A stretch of DNA of 35,819 nt from Cyanobacteria bacterium REEB67 (GCA_018971775.1 JAGXAB010000067.1:1-35819), one strand, 5' to 3'; shown: positions 25,520-32,780, counted from the first letter of the stretch. Notes: generated from the letters alone by a model not told the origin. Translations and numbers: made by a program.

Positions 25520-26505
25520 ATTGTTTTTTCACCATGGCCGGCCATGCTCAGCTCCAGCAAAAGGCGCTTCATCTTCATTACTTCGCTGGACAACTGCTGC
25601 AGCATATCCTGACGCGCTGCGAGAGTTTCGATGCTCAGACCTTTTTCGTGACTGACCGAGGCGGTGATGCAGTCCAGTATTTTGCGGTTATTGCGGTCGG
25701 TAAAAGAAGGAATGTTCTGGTCGCTAAGCCAGCGATCGATCAGCTGCTCTTTGCGAGTCTTTTTACTGACTCCGTCCGGCGGCACAGAATTGAGAAAGGT
25801 TATTACCGAAGCCGGATAGTCGACTTCGTTGTTGACCGGATAATTGAACAATTTGGCCAGCATATTGGGCTCGTTCTCGGATTCCTTTTTTTGGCCGTTA
25901 TATTGATGCATCGCCCAGAGTGAGAAAAAAGACGGCACGACACCGGCCAGGATGCTGACTGTACCGGAGGGAATGGAAAGACGCGGCGCTCTGTATGTAG
26001 GAATGTCGAAGGCTTCACCGACGGCCCAGAGCACACCGTTTGTATAAAAGCTGGCGGCGTTCGAGCGGGCTACCAGCTTGTCTCTCCTGCTGGTCATCGC
26101 TGTCAGGATTTCGCCGTATAGATTGCGCTCGGCATTAATCTCGGCGAGTACGTAGTCGATTTCCAGATTGGTCTGACCGACTATTTGTTGCGCTTTTTCC
26201 TGGAGCTCGCAGTACTCCTGTCTTTTGAGCAGGCTATCGAGTGTGGGCTCGGCACTTTTCAGAGCGGCTATTTCCGGTCGGATCGCATTGAGTTTCGCCA
26301 GGACCGGCATCAGCCCGGTTTGTTCGGCTAATTGAGCGCTGTTTGGCGAAATGTTAGAACTGCTTAAGTTGATGCCGCTCTTGAGAATCTGCGTTGGCAG
26401 AGCGACCGAATTGGCCGCCGGCTCCTGGCCCCGAGCCGGGGAAATCGTTAGTGAAACGGTCAGGGCAAGGCTCAGTGCTGAAGCGGAGCGGTATAAGGCT
26501 GACAT
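25516..26505 (-). CDS. Exported helical protein of unknown function
   Basis: I do not recognise this protein of 329 residues. A signal peptide covers about 1-26 (LYRSASALSLALTVSLTIS, ending ARGQ). Residues 60-150 are helical and charged with coiled-coil character (ALKSAEPTLDSLLKRQEYCE and onwards). A hydrophobic stretch at about 180-201 (GTVSILAGVVPSFFSLWAMH) could be a membrane helix. The C-terminal about 80 residues are again helical (IETLAARQDMLQQLSSEVMK). The ATG at 26505 is preferred over the adjacent TTG at 26508; AGGT lies about 12 bases upstream. It is 96 bases downstream of the His-less kinase on the same strand and so may be its partner. Its stop overlaps the convergent gene's stop. 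Confidence 0.65.
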   Translation of the reverse strand: MSALYRSASALSLALTVSLTISPARGQEPAANSVALPTQILKSGINLSSSNISPNSAQLAEQTGLMPVLAKLNAIRPEIAALKSAEPTLDSLLKRQEYCELQEKAQQIVGQTNLEIDYVLAEINAERNLYGEILTAMTSRRDKLVARSNAASFYTNGVLWAVGEAFDIPTYRAPRLSIPSGTVSILAGVVPSFFSLWAMHQYNGQKKESENEPNMLAKLFNYPVNNEVDYPASVITFLNSVPPDGVSKKTRKEQLIDRWLSDQNIPSFTDRNNRKILDCITASVSHEKGLSIETLAARQDMLQQLSSEVMKMKRLLLELSMAGHGEKTI

Positions 26506-26601
26506 CAAAATCTGATACCTGTGGCGATTGATGCGACAGATAGAGCGTATTAAAAAAGGCTCTGTCTGCCATCAATCTTTTATCAACCTTGTATCAAGTT
26601 T

Positions 26602-28386
26602 TTAATTGAGATGTTTTGCGATCGTGAAGTAGAAGCGTGAGCCTTCGTCAAGCCGCGAGTCCACCCAGATCTCGCCACCGTGAGCGCTAACGATTTTGCG
26701 CGCCACCGCCAGACCCATGCCCGTGCCTGTATCATCGGGCCGGCCTTCCAGCCGGACAAAAGGCTTGAAGATGTCTTTACTGTGCATCGGATCGATGCCG
26801 ATGCCATTATCTGCCACGCAAAATAAATAGTCGCCGTCGCGCTCTTCACAGGTGATCGCTATAGCCGGAGCCAGATCCGGTTGTTTGTATTTGATGGCGT
26901 TGTGCGTCAGGTTGGTAAAAAGATGCTCGATTTGATCTGCATTGCAGACGATCGCAGGCAGCTCGCTCGGGTGCGATACGCGGGCCTGATTTATATTGAT
27001 GGTGCCGTCCAGCGAGCGCAGGACACGACTTATTCTTTCCGTGACATCGACTTCGGCATAGTAAGTGTCGGGGCTGTCGACGCGCACGTAGTGCCAGAGA
27101 TCATCGACCATGCGATTGACCGTGCGGCTGGCCATCGTGCATTTTTCGATAAACTCATCCGCATCATCGTCGAGACGTCCCTTGAAGCGCACCGAGAGCA
27201 GTTTTAAATAACTGGCGATGATCACGGCCGGTTCCTGTACCTGTTCGGAAACGAGTCTGGCCAGCGTGCGCAATTCTTCGTTTGCTTTGAGCGCTTCCGT
27301 AGCGCTTTGCTGCGCTTTTACTTCCAGCTCGCTGGCCCGCTCGTCTTTCAAGATAGCCAGGTTTGCCAGAGTATCGCTTTTATGTCGCTCTACTTCAAAT
27401 GCCGCTGCCGTGGCGAGCAGATTGTGGGAGTGAACGGCGGCGAGATCGAGATAGCCGCGGTAACGATCGTCGAAATGCAGGTAGGGTGTGAGGGCAAAGA
27501 CGACAATCGTTTCCACCTGGCCGAGATTATTGCTCACCGGCACGACATAAGTTTGCATGAAAGAAGCCGGACGATTTGGCTGGTGTTCGAGGAAGGCTTC
27601 GATAAATTCGACATCGTCAATCTGACAGGGTCTGCCCAGAGCGGCTATTTCAGCGAGACTGTGCAGAGCTTTTTGGCCGATGGTATCCGATGTTCCGATT
27701 TCGTTCTTGAGCTTCAGCGAAGGACGACTCGTCGACGCTACCATTTTGCCTTCGAAGGGATTGGCCGCACCGCGGAAAATCATTGCCAGGGGGATGTCGC
27801 TTGGATTCTTTTTAAAAATAGATGCGCAAAAAGCGGCCGCTTCATCGACTGTTTTTGGTGTGCCGCTAAGCGCCCTCAGGTTGGCGGAGCGCCTATTGGT
27901 CAGCACTTCTGCCGTATCTTCGTGGCAGGCGCAGAACATGCCCAGTACTTCGCCGCTATCGCTTTTAATCGGGCTGTACGAGTACGTAAAATAGGTTTCT
28001 TCGGCAAAGCCGCTGCGACTTATCAAAAGAAATTGCTGAATCGCCAATGTCGCCTCTCCGGTTTCGAAAACCGACTCGAGAAGTGGTCCGATGACATCCC
28101 ATATTTCGGCCCAGCAGTCCCTGGCCGACCGACCAAAATATTGTGGATGTTTGTCGGTCGCAAGGATTTCCACATAGGCATCGTTGTAAAACATTGTCAT
28201 GTCTTCACGCCCCCAGGCGATCCAGATGGGGAAGCGCGATTCCAGGCAGATGCTGACGCTCGTTCGTAAAGGTTCCGGCCAGGACTCGAGCGCTCCGACT
28301 GTCGAATTTTTCCAGTCGCGGGCATTGACCATCTGGTGCATGGTACTTCTGCCTTTGAACAAATTAGAAAATTTTGACTCGAGCAT
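26602..28386 (-). CDS. PAS-GAF sensor kinase lacking the phospho-acceptor His
   Basis: Cytosolic sensor protein of 594 residues. An N-terminal PAS (about 30-165) opens with the GALESWPEPLRTSVSICLESRFP-type lead-in common in soluble sensor kinases and continues FYNDAYVEIL. A GAF-like domain follows (about 170-330), then a coiled coil (about 335-375) and a dimerisation region. In related phytochrome-like kinases this region reads ASHDLQEP, but here it reads VSEQVQEP with Glu381 (codon 27244-27246) where the phospho-acceptor His belongs. The ATPase domain looks intact: HNAIKYK, DNGIGID, and GTGMGLAVARKIVSAHGGEI. It probably binds ATP but cannot autophosphorylate at the usual site, so it may be a pseudokinase, a trans-kinase or an allosteric sensor. 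AGGAAA is well placed before the ATG. No receiver is adjacent. Confidence 0.85.
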   Translation of the reverse strand: MLESKFSNLFKGRSTMHQMVNARDWKNSTVGALESWPEPLRTSVSICLESRFPIWIAWGREDMTMFYNDAYVEILATDKHPQYFGRSARDCWAEIWDVIGPLLESVFETGEATLAIQQFLLISRSGFAEETYFTYSYSPIKSDSGEVLGMFCACHEDTAEVLTNRRSANLRALSGTPKTVDEAAAFCASIFKKNPSDIPLAMIFRGAANPFEGKMVASTSRPSLKLKNEIGTSDTIGQKALHSLAEIAALGRPCQIDDVEFIEAFLEHQPNRPASFMQTYVVPVSNNLGQVETIVVFALTPYLHFDDRYRGYLDLAAVHSHNLLATAAAFEVERHKSDTLANLAILKDERASELEVKAQQSATEALKANEELRTLARLVSEQVQEPAVIIASYLKLLSVRFKGRLDDDADEFIEKCTMASRTVNRMVDDLWHYVRVDSPDTYYAEVDVTERISRVLRSLDGTININQARVSHPSELPAIVCNADQIEHLFTNLTHNAIKYKQPDLAPAIAITCEERDGDYLFCVADNGIGIDPMHSKDIFKPFVRLEGRPDDTGTGMGLAVARKIVSAHGGEIWVDSRLDEGSRFYFTIAKHLN

Positions 28387-28459
28387 GACAGTTTCCTGCT
28401 TTCTGAGATAAATCGGATCAGCTGAGCGGCGCAGTCGTATGCGTGTCAGCTAATTGATA

Positions 28460-28489
28460 GTACTTGGCGGTACCTGGAGGTACTCTGAG
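28460..28489. repeat. Three 10-bp direct repeats
   Basis: GTACTTGGCG, GTACCTGGAG and GTACTCTGAG follow one another without gaps. The repeat length equals about one helical turn, so a protein could bind all three on one DNA face. They lie about 75-100 bases upstream of the kinase start at 28386 and could serve the leftward promoter. Confidence 0.5.
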
Positions 28490-28501
28490 CCCATCATTAT
28501 A

Positions 28502-28523
28502 TGTCTATCGGTGGACATAGACA
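28502..28523. promoter_or_regulatory. Inverted repeat, possible operator
   Basis: TGTCTAT (28502-28508) and its exact complement ATAGACA (28517-28523) are separated by eight bases, a layout that suits a dimeric HTH regulator. The position is between two divergent genes. No regulator can be assigned. Confidence 0.45.
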
Positions 28524-28612
28524 GGATACCCCATATTTGGCCTGGATAGTTTTTGTTTTCTACTGGTGAGCGTTAGATTTTGGCTTGTAGGCTCGAACGG
28601 AATGACTTTATG

Positions 28613-28657
28613 TTGACAACGTTTCGGGGCTGGATATTAGTATCATAGGCGATACTA
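28613..28657 (+). promoter_or_regulatory. Candidate promoter with overlapping operator for the ArsR gene
   Basis: A consensus -35 box TTGACA (28613-28618) is followed after 16 bases by TATTAG (28635-28640), a passable -10. The perfect inverted repeat TAGTATC-N6-GATACTA (28638-28657) overlaps the -10 and the expected start of transcription, where a repressor would block initiation. Self-regulation by the ArsR-type protein about 175 bases downstream is an inference from position. Confidence 0.55.
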
Positions 28658-28831
28658 TAGGATGTTTTTCTACTGTTTATAGCTTTTTGAAAAGTGGCTG
28701 TGAGTGCGATTTTGGGATTATCTGTCCGGCGGTGAACGGACTGTCTTTACGTCCCTTAGCGGAGCGCCTGGAAATGATCCGGCACCGGAAAAACGTGACA
28801 TAATTAGCTCTGAGTGGTACCTCTTTAAAAC

Positions 28832-29125
28832 ATGCGCTGGAATCCTGTGCCTAAAGCAACCGAACGTGAACTGTCCTTATTTTTTGCTCTTTCCAGCCCT
28901 CTGCGGGTGAGCATTTTTCAGTGCCTGCAAAAGGGTGAGTTGTCGGTCAAGGCAATCAGCGAACAGCTGGACCTGAAGCACAGTCGTATATCGCAGGAAT
29001 TGCACATCCTTCGCGAGGTTAAACTCGTCACGAGCCGCACCGAAGGTCGCCATCACTATTATAAAATTCGTACGGTCGGTTTGAAGCCTATCTTGAAATG
29101 GCTCGACCAGTTTGACGGCGAATAA
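28832..29125 (+). CDS. ArsR-type winged-helix regulator
   Basis: Small DNA-binding protein of 97 residues, the usual size for the ArsR/SmtB fold. The opening ALSSPLRVSIFQCLQKGELSV is the classic first-helix pattern. The recognition helix region reads ISEQLDLKHSRISQELHILRE, followed by the wing LVTSRTEGRHHYYKI. No metal-binding CxC or similar thiol motif is present, so if it senses something it is not through the classical ArsR Cys pair. No good ribosome site precedes the ATG; a GTG at 28847 is a possible alternative. The GH43-like gene begins about 50 bases downstream on the same strand, and the regulator may control that operon and itself. Confidence 0.85.
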   Translation: MRWNPVPKATERELSLFFALSSPLRVSIFQCLQKGELSVKAISEQLDLKHSRISQELHILREVKLVTSRTEGRHHYYKIRTVGLKPILKWLDQFDGE

Positions 29126-29146
29126 ATCGCCTGGCCGTAAATAAAT

Positions 29147-29164
29147 GGCACCATCTGTGGTGCC
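29147..29164 (+). promoter_or_regulatory. Hairpin abutting the GH43 ribosome site
   Basis: GGCACCA and TGGTGCC form a perfect 7-bp stem around the 4-base loop TCTG. The stem ends directly before GAGGTG (29165-29170), the Shine-Dalgarno sequence of the next gene. It could modulate initiation or mark the end of the ArsR message. Confidence 0.45.
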
Positions 29165-29175
29165 GAGGTGGGGTG

Positions 29176-30147
29176 ATGCTGCTGTCTAAGTTTCGTTTGC
29201 ATTGGGCTGTTGTAAAGGCGCTTGTTGTTGCGTCGGCGCTGGTCAGTCCGGCCAGTGGTGCCTGGGCTACCAATCCCTTGTTTGAAGGGGCCGATCCCGA
29301 TATCGCTTTTGTGGACGGCAAATACTGGGTATTTTGCACTAACTCCGGGCGGATCGTCGACGATACTTTGTACTCCTATTCGTCAACCAATCTCGACCTC
29401 TGGAAAAAGCACGGGCCGGTTTTGGCCATGAAGGATATTCATTGGATCAAAGATGATCGGGCCAAACTTCATTCTTTGTGGGCGCCGGGCGTTTTCTACG
29501 ATAAAGGCAAAGGCGGTAGGTACTATATCTACTATTCGGTTGGACCGCAAAATCCTACACCCAGCCGTATTGGTGTTGCATCGTCACGCTCGCCCTCTGG
29601 ATTGTTCGTCGACAGCGGTAAGCCGCTAATCACCGGAGATGATGCCTTTGAGGCAATCGACGCCATGGTCTTTCGTGATCCCGAGTCGCAGCGTGTCTAT
29701 CTCTACTGCGGCGGTAGTGCCGCTAGCAGGCTGCACGTCTATGAACTCAACGATGATTTGATTTCGATCAAACAAGAAGTAAGTGTTCCGAATCCTGCGG
29801 AATTTACCGAAGGCGCTTTCATGCATTTTCACAATGGTCTCTACTATCTCTCATACAGTCACGGCCACTGGGACAAAGACGATTACTGCGTCGCCTATTC
29901 GACTGCGCCTTCACCGCTTGGTCCCTGGACCTATAAGGGGAAGATTCTAGTCAGTGATAGTATTCACGCCGGACCTGGACATCATGCCTTTTTTGAAAAC
30001 CCTAAAAATCATAAATGCTATGTCGTCTACCATCGCTGGAATGGAGCTAATAGACTCGGCCATATGCCGCCGACGCGGAGCGTTTGCATAGAGCCGCTGC
30101 GTTATGATTCAGATGGTGCCATCCTACCAATCCGTATGACGGAGTAA
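29176..30147 (+). CDS. Exported GH43-like glycoside hydrolase
   Basis: Predicted secreted enzyme of 323 residues with the five-bladed propeller pattern of glycoside hydrolase family 43, which acts on arabinose- or xylose-containing polysaccharides. A signal peptide covers about 1-31 (ending SGAWA). Likely catalytic residues: base Asp40 in GADPDIAFVDGKYWVF, pKa-modulating Asp162 in AIDAMVFRD, and acid Glu212 in EFTEGAFM. LHSLWAPGVFYDKGKGGRYYIYYS and the GPGHHAFF element (266-273) are also typical of the family. All three acids are present, so it should be active. The substrate is not predictable. The ATG was chosen over the adjacent GTG (29173) because GAGGTG is optimally spaced from it. It probably sits with the ArsR-type gene in one unit. 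Confidence 0.85.
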   Translation: MLLSKFRLHWAVVKALVVASALVSPASGAWATNPLFEGADPDIAFVDGKYWVFCTNSGRIVDDTLYSYSSTNLDLWKKHGPVLAMKDIHWIKDDRAKLHSLWAPGVFYDKGKGGRYYIYYSVGPQNPTPSRIGVASSRSPSGLFVDSGKPLITGDDAFEAIDAMVFRDPESQRVYLYCGGSAASRLHVYELNDDLISIKQEVSVPNPAEFTEGAFMHFHNGLYYLSYSHGHWDKDDYCVAYSTAPSPLGPWTYKGKILVSDSIHAGPGHHAFFENPKNHKCYVVYHRWNGANRLGHMPPTRSVCIEPLRYDSDGAILPIRMTE

Positions 30148-30333
30148 GTACCGGCCTGCGACTTTTTAGCTAAGGCGTTGGCCAGCCTTCAAATGTCGAC
30201 TGTTTCAGCTGTTTCACTGTTTACTTGTGTGAAATGGCCGATAGGCTTGCTATTGCCTTGTCTTGGAACTATTTTATACAATATCGTTCACTTACTAGAG
30301 CTTAGTAATTTTGATCGTTGAGGTTAAATAGCC

Positions 30334-30459
30334 GTGTCGATGAAAAATCTGCGACTTCACAAAGGTGTAGCCGGCGTCGTCGCCGTCGTCGTGCCGATTT
30401 TATTCATGCTCGCCCTGGCTGTTTTGCTGGTTATGGTCGTCATCAATAAGATATTTTAG
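30334..30459 (+). CDS. 41-residue single-TM microprotein
   Basis: Short gene with good gene-like signals. GAGG at 30320-30323 stands ten bases before a GTG, and a second possible start (ATG) is at 30340. The product begins with a basic stretch (MKNLRLHKG), then one continuous hydrophobic helix of about 27 residues rich in Val/Leu/Ala (GVVAVVVPILFMLALAVLL and on), and ends NKIF. It should insert in the inner membrane with the N-terminus in the cytosol or as an uncleaved anchor. I do not recognise a family; type I toxins and small membrane regulators share this general build. It lies about 185 bases downstream of the GH43-like gene. Translation is unproven. Confidence 0.5.
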   Translation: MSMKNLRLHKGVAGVVAVVVPILFMLALAVLLVMVVINKIF

Positions 30460-30499
30460 GTGCATTGGGGACGGCCGTCTGAAATGTTCAGTGGTCAGT

Positions 30500-30735
30500 C
30501 GTGAACATGCTCCGGAGCAGAAGAACCCTCCCACGGTCATGGCGGCTGTAGTCAATCAGCCGAGGATATTTAGCGGGCGGGTATTACGCCTGTCTCCCAT
30601 TACCTTATCGTTGCTTGAGATAAACATGATCAAGGCCAGTAGCGGTGGTGCCAGAAGACCATTTAAAATTGTGGTCCAGCAAAGCGCCTGCATGGAGTTC
30701 CCATATTCTTTAGCGCCAGGCTTTTCGCTCGACCG
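30500..30735 (-). pseudogene. C-terminal relic of an Nramp-type metal transporter
   Basis: Reading the minus strand directly after the stop of the response regulator gives EYGNSMQALCWTTILNG, then LLAPPLLALIMFISSNDKVM, then GDRRNTRPLNILG, stop, LTTAAM. This is the end of an Nramp-family divalent-metal transporter (the VAPPLLxLIMxIxxNxKxMGxxxNxxxLNxLGWxTT pattern). The conserved Trp of GWLTT is replaced by TGA at 30556-30558, a single-base change. No start, and none of the preceding roughly 350 residues of a full Nramp protein, lies upstream; the response regulator gene occupies that place. The fragment is in the same frame as, and immediately behind, the regulator's TGA. It is a decayed remnant left by deletion or rearrangement. 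Confidence 0.75.
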
Positions 30736-30738
30736 GAT

Positions 30739-31131
30739 TCAATTGAGCTGGGGCGATTCCTGAATAAATCTGGCCAGAACGAGTCGCAACTGTTCCGGCG
30801 TAAAGGGTTTAATTAAGTAGTCATCCATACCGGCATCCAGGCAGGCGGCCCGGTCTGTCTCCGCCGATTTTGCGGTAACGGCGATAATCGGTGTGTGTTT
30901 GCCTTTCTCTTCTTCGAGGGTGCGAATTTGTTTCGAGCATTCGATCCCATTCATCCCGGGCAGTGTGATGTCCATCAAAATCGCTGAAAAAGATCCAAGG
31001 CGAACCGCGTCGATTGCCGGTTCCGCAGAAGACATAACCTGTACGTCATATTTGAATTTTTTGAGAAGGTGCTGAAGTACATATTGTTCAGCTTGCCTAT
31101 CTTCCACCACTAAAATGATTGGAGTTGACAT
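30739..31131 (-). CDS. Single-domain response regulator
   Basis: CheY-like protein of 130 residues without an output domain. Acid pocket Glu10-Asp11 (VVEDRQ), phospho-acceptor Asp54 in LMDITLPGMNG, switch Thr86 in AVTAKS, and Lys108 in YLIKPF are all in place, so it should accept phosphate. The ATG at 31131 was chosen because the receiver fold begins there; the 98 codons of open frame upstream to 31425 look random. A candidate donor is one of the kinases in the window, but none is adjacent. An Nramp relic follows its stop codon directly. Confidence 0.88.
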   Translation of the reverse strand: MSTPIILVVEDRQAEQYVLQHLLKKFKYDVQVMSSAEPAIDAVRLGSFSAILMDITLPGMNGIECSKQIRTLEEEKGKHTPIIAVTAKSAETDRAACLDAGMDDYLIKPFTPEQLRLVLARFIQESPQLN

Positions 31132-31438
31132 CGCTAATTCACTTTTAAAGAGACAACACTGGCTACGACCGGGATGTCGCAAAATAGTTCCAGCGATTCG
31201 CTTTACATGCTCAATTGTATTCTGCGCAGATGTTGTCGGCGGGCGACAGTTTACCAATCCGGCGAAAAAATGCTGGAACTTTTTGATCACAGTTTTGCTC
31301 TCAGAAGGCAATCGGATTGGATCAGGATTTTCGCTATTTCTCCTGTTAACTGTATGCTCAAGCCGAATAGCGTCAGGCTGCAACCTTCCCCTTAATTTTT
31401 TAATTAGCTTATGTCCATGAAGCAAACTTCGACGCGGA
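31132..31438. other. Intergenic stretch without recognised features
   Basis: About 300 bases lie between the response regulator and the coiled-coil protein gene, both leftward. Short open frames on each strand show no ribosome site and no protein-like pattern. The stretch should contain the promoter of the response regulator. Confidence 0.4.
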
Positions 31439-32134
31439 CTACACTGTGTGCCAATTTTCTACGTCTTTTTCTGCCGCCTGCGCGACGTCGGCGGGGAAGA
31501 GTTTGTCTCTGAAGCGATAGACGACTACAGCAAAAATCGGCATGCCGACGACGATGCAAAAACCGGCTGCGATGATCGCCAGGAAGATTGTATGCAGCTG
31601 TCGGAGAACGCCATCGAGCGGTCCCTGGATGTTTTCCAGGGGTTCGCGCACAGAAACTATAGGACCTTTAATGTCGGCAATGTCTTTTTTCAATTTCCCC
31701 AGGTCGGAGCGCACCCCATCCATCTGCTTGCCGACGCTGCCCATCTGAGTTTGCATTTTGCCCATCGTATCGCTCACACCGCTGGCTTTGTCTTGCAGAC
31801 GGATCATCGGAGGGTGTAAGTCTTTGATTGGCGCTTCCATCTTGCCGATTTCCTGTTCGAGGTGGACGCCATTCCTCTCGAGACTTTCAATTGGTTGCAG
31901 AGCTCGTTTAATGGGATGCCATCCATGTATAGGCGGAGAGTCGATCCGACCGGGCGCACCACTGGCGGGTAGTTGATTGGCGTTGGCGCGCGCGATCGCT
32001 CCGCTGTCGGTTTTGTGATCGTTGGTTGGCAATGAGCCGCTCTCCGCAGTCTGCGCCGCGGCAGCAGTGGCTGCAAGGATGCTCAAAACAAGGGCGGGAG
32101 CCAGGTAGGATGATTGAGCTGGTAAATTTCTCAT
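31439..32134 (-). CDS. Exported coiled-coil single-TM protein, paralogue A
   Basis: Unrecognised protein of 231 residues. A signal peptide covers about 1-27 (LAPALVLSILAATAAAA). Then follow a low-complexity spacer, a motif SPPIHGWHPIKRALQPIESL (about 66-85), and a helical region (about 88-180) that includes EIGKMEAPIKDLHPPMIRL and three heptads each carrying Pro-hydrophobic pairs: KGPIVSV, REPLENI, QGPLDGV (about 156-176). A membrane helix lies at about 182-205, then a basic YRFRDK stop-transfer and a short cytosolic tail. The expected topology is coil outside, tail inside. The ATG was chosen for the signal peptide and AAGGA ten bases upstream. The gene is clearly paralogous to 33211-33960. 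A role as sensor, scaffold or envelope tether is speculation. Confidence 0.7.
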   Translation of the reverse strand: MRNLPAQSSYLAPALVLSILAATAAAAQTAESGSLPTNDHKTDSGAIARANANQLPASGAPGRIDSPPIHGWHPIKRALQPIESLERNGVHLEQEIGKMEAPIKDLHPPMIRLQDKASGVSDTMGKMQTQMGSVGKQMDGVRSDLGKLKKDIADIKGPIVSVREPLENIQGPLDGVLRQLHTIFLAIIAAGFCIVVGMPIFAVVVYRFRDKLFPADVAQAAEKDVENWHTV

Positions 32135-32341
32135 GAGGTATTTGTCCTTGGCCCCGGGTGTATGGCTCTGGAAACGACAAGACCAGGTCCTCAAAGTTCC
32201 CTTTGCCTCTTCTTCTTGCTCTTCTTATTCTTCAGCTTATTCTTCTGCTCAGTAGTCTGATTATTTGCTAATTTGAGCCTTTGGGGAACTATTGCTGCGT
32301 CCGGGCGGTCGTTCTCCAGAGTGGTCGGAGATTAAGATGTT

Positions 32342-32593
32342 ATGTCAGAGATGCGAGTTCAAACGGAAGTAGAAGATTGCTGCCCGATCTGCAATGCAGG
32401 CCTCAAGGGCATCAGTCCTGAAAAAGCAGTACGACCACTCGGTCACAAGGGGCGTGGAAACACGATTGCTGTTGGTCAACGCAATGAATATTTGTGCGGA
32501 GCGGTAAAGCTCACCAACAAACAATATCCGGACGGTACGATTGAGGCCAAATGTTGTGTGCCGGTGGCCTTGAATGCTCAGCGCAAACTTTGA
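32342..32593 (+). CDS. Small Cys-rich protein
   Basis: Possible gene of 83 residues, not recognised. It has six cysteines: CCPIC at 13-17, a lone Cys52 and CC at 71-72. The spacing could bind zinc or an iron-sulphur centre. It lacks a signal peptide and membrane helix. The ribosome site is poor. The amino-acid sequence is balanced and gene-like, with the ISPEKAVRPLGHKGRGN stretch reminiscent of small nucleic-acid-associated proteins, but that is only an impression. It lies divergent from paralogue A and upstream of the second response regulator on the same strand. Confidence 0.45.
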   Translation: MSEMRVQTEVEDCCPICNAGLKGISPEKAVRPLGHKGRGNTIAVGQRNEYLCGAVKLTNKQYPDGTIEAKCCVPVALNAQRKL

Positions 32594-32780
32594 CTCGGAT
32601 TTGCCTAATTCAGCCGTTCTCGAGAGTATTCGTTAAGAGCGAAGTGTTGGTTTCTGTATCTTTTTGAAACGCTGGCGTCTTGTCAGGAAAACATTTTGGG
32701 CATATTGGAAAAAGTCAAGCTTGAGCTTGCTCCATGGTTAGCAAAAATCGTGCTATTCATAGTAAGTCCAGGTGGGTGTG

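Larger units (their letters stand above)
28387..28831. promoter_or_regulatory. Long divergent regulatory region
   Basis: This 445-base spacer separates the leftward kinase from the rightward ArsR-type gene. I see no supported gene in it. It holds three 10-bp direct repeats (28460-28489), an inverted repeat (28502-28523), a promoter-like TTGACA with an overlapping inverted repeat (28613-28657), and a 5' leader of about 170 bases. It is the richest regulatory stretch of the window. Confidence 0.6.

Noticed and set aside
28704..28910. Plus-strand open frame of 68 codons upstream of and overlapping the ArsR gene
   Set aside because: Different frame from the ArsR gene, no domain, and it lies in the leader; taken as a chance frame.
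30491..30763. Plus-strand open frame of 90 codons
   Set aside because: It is the shadow of the Nramp relic on the minus strand and runs over the 3' end of the response regulator.
31174..31420. Short plus-strand frames and the 98-codon extension of the response regulator frame
   Set aside because: No ribosome sites and no coherent pattern; the receiver fold begins at 31131.
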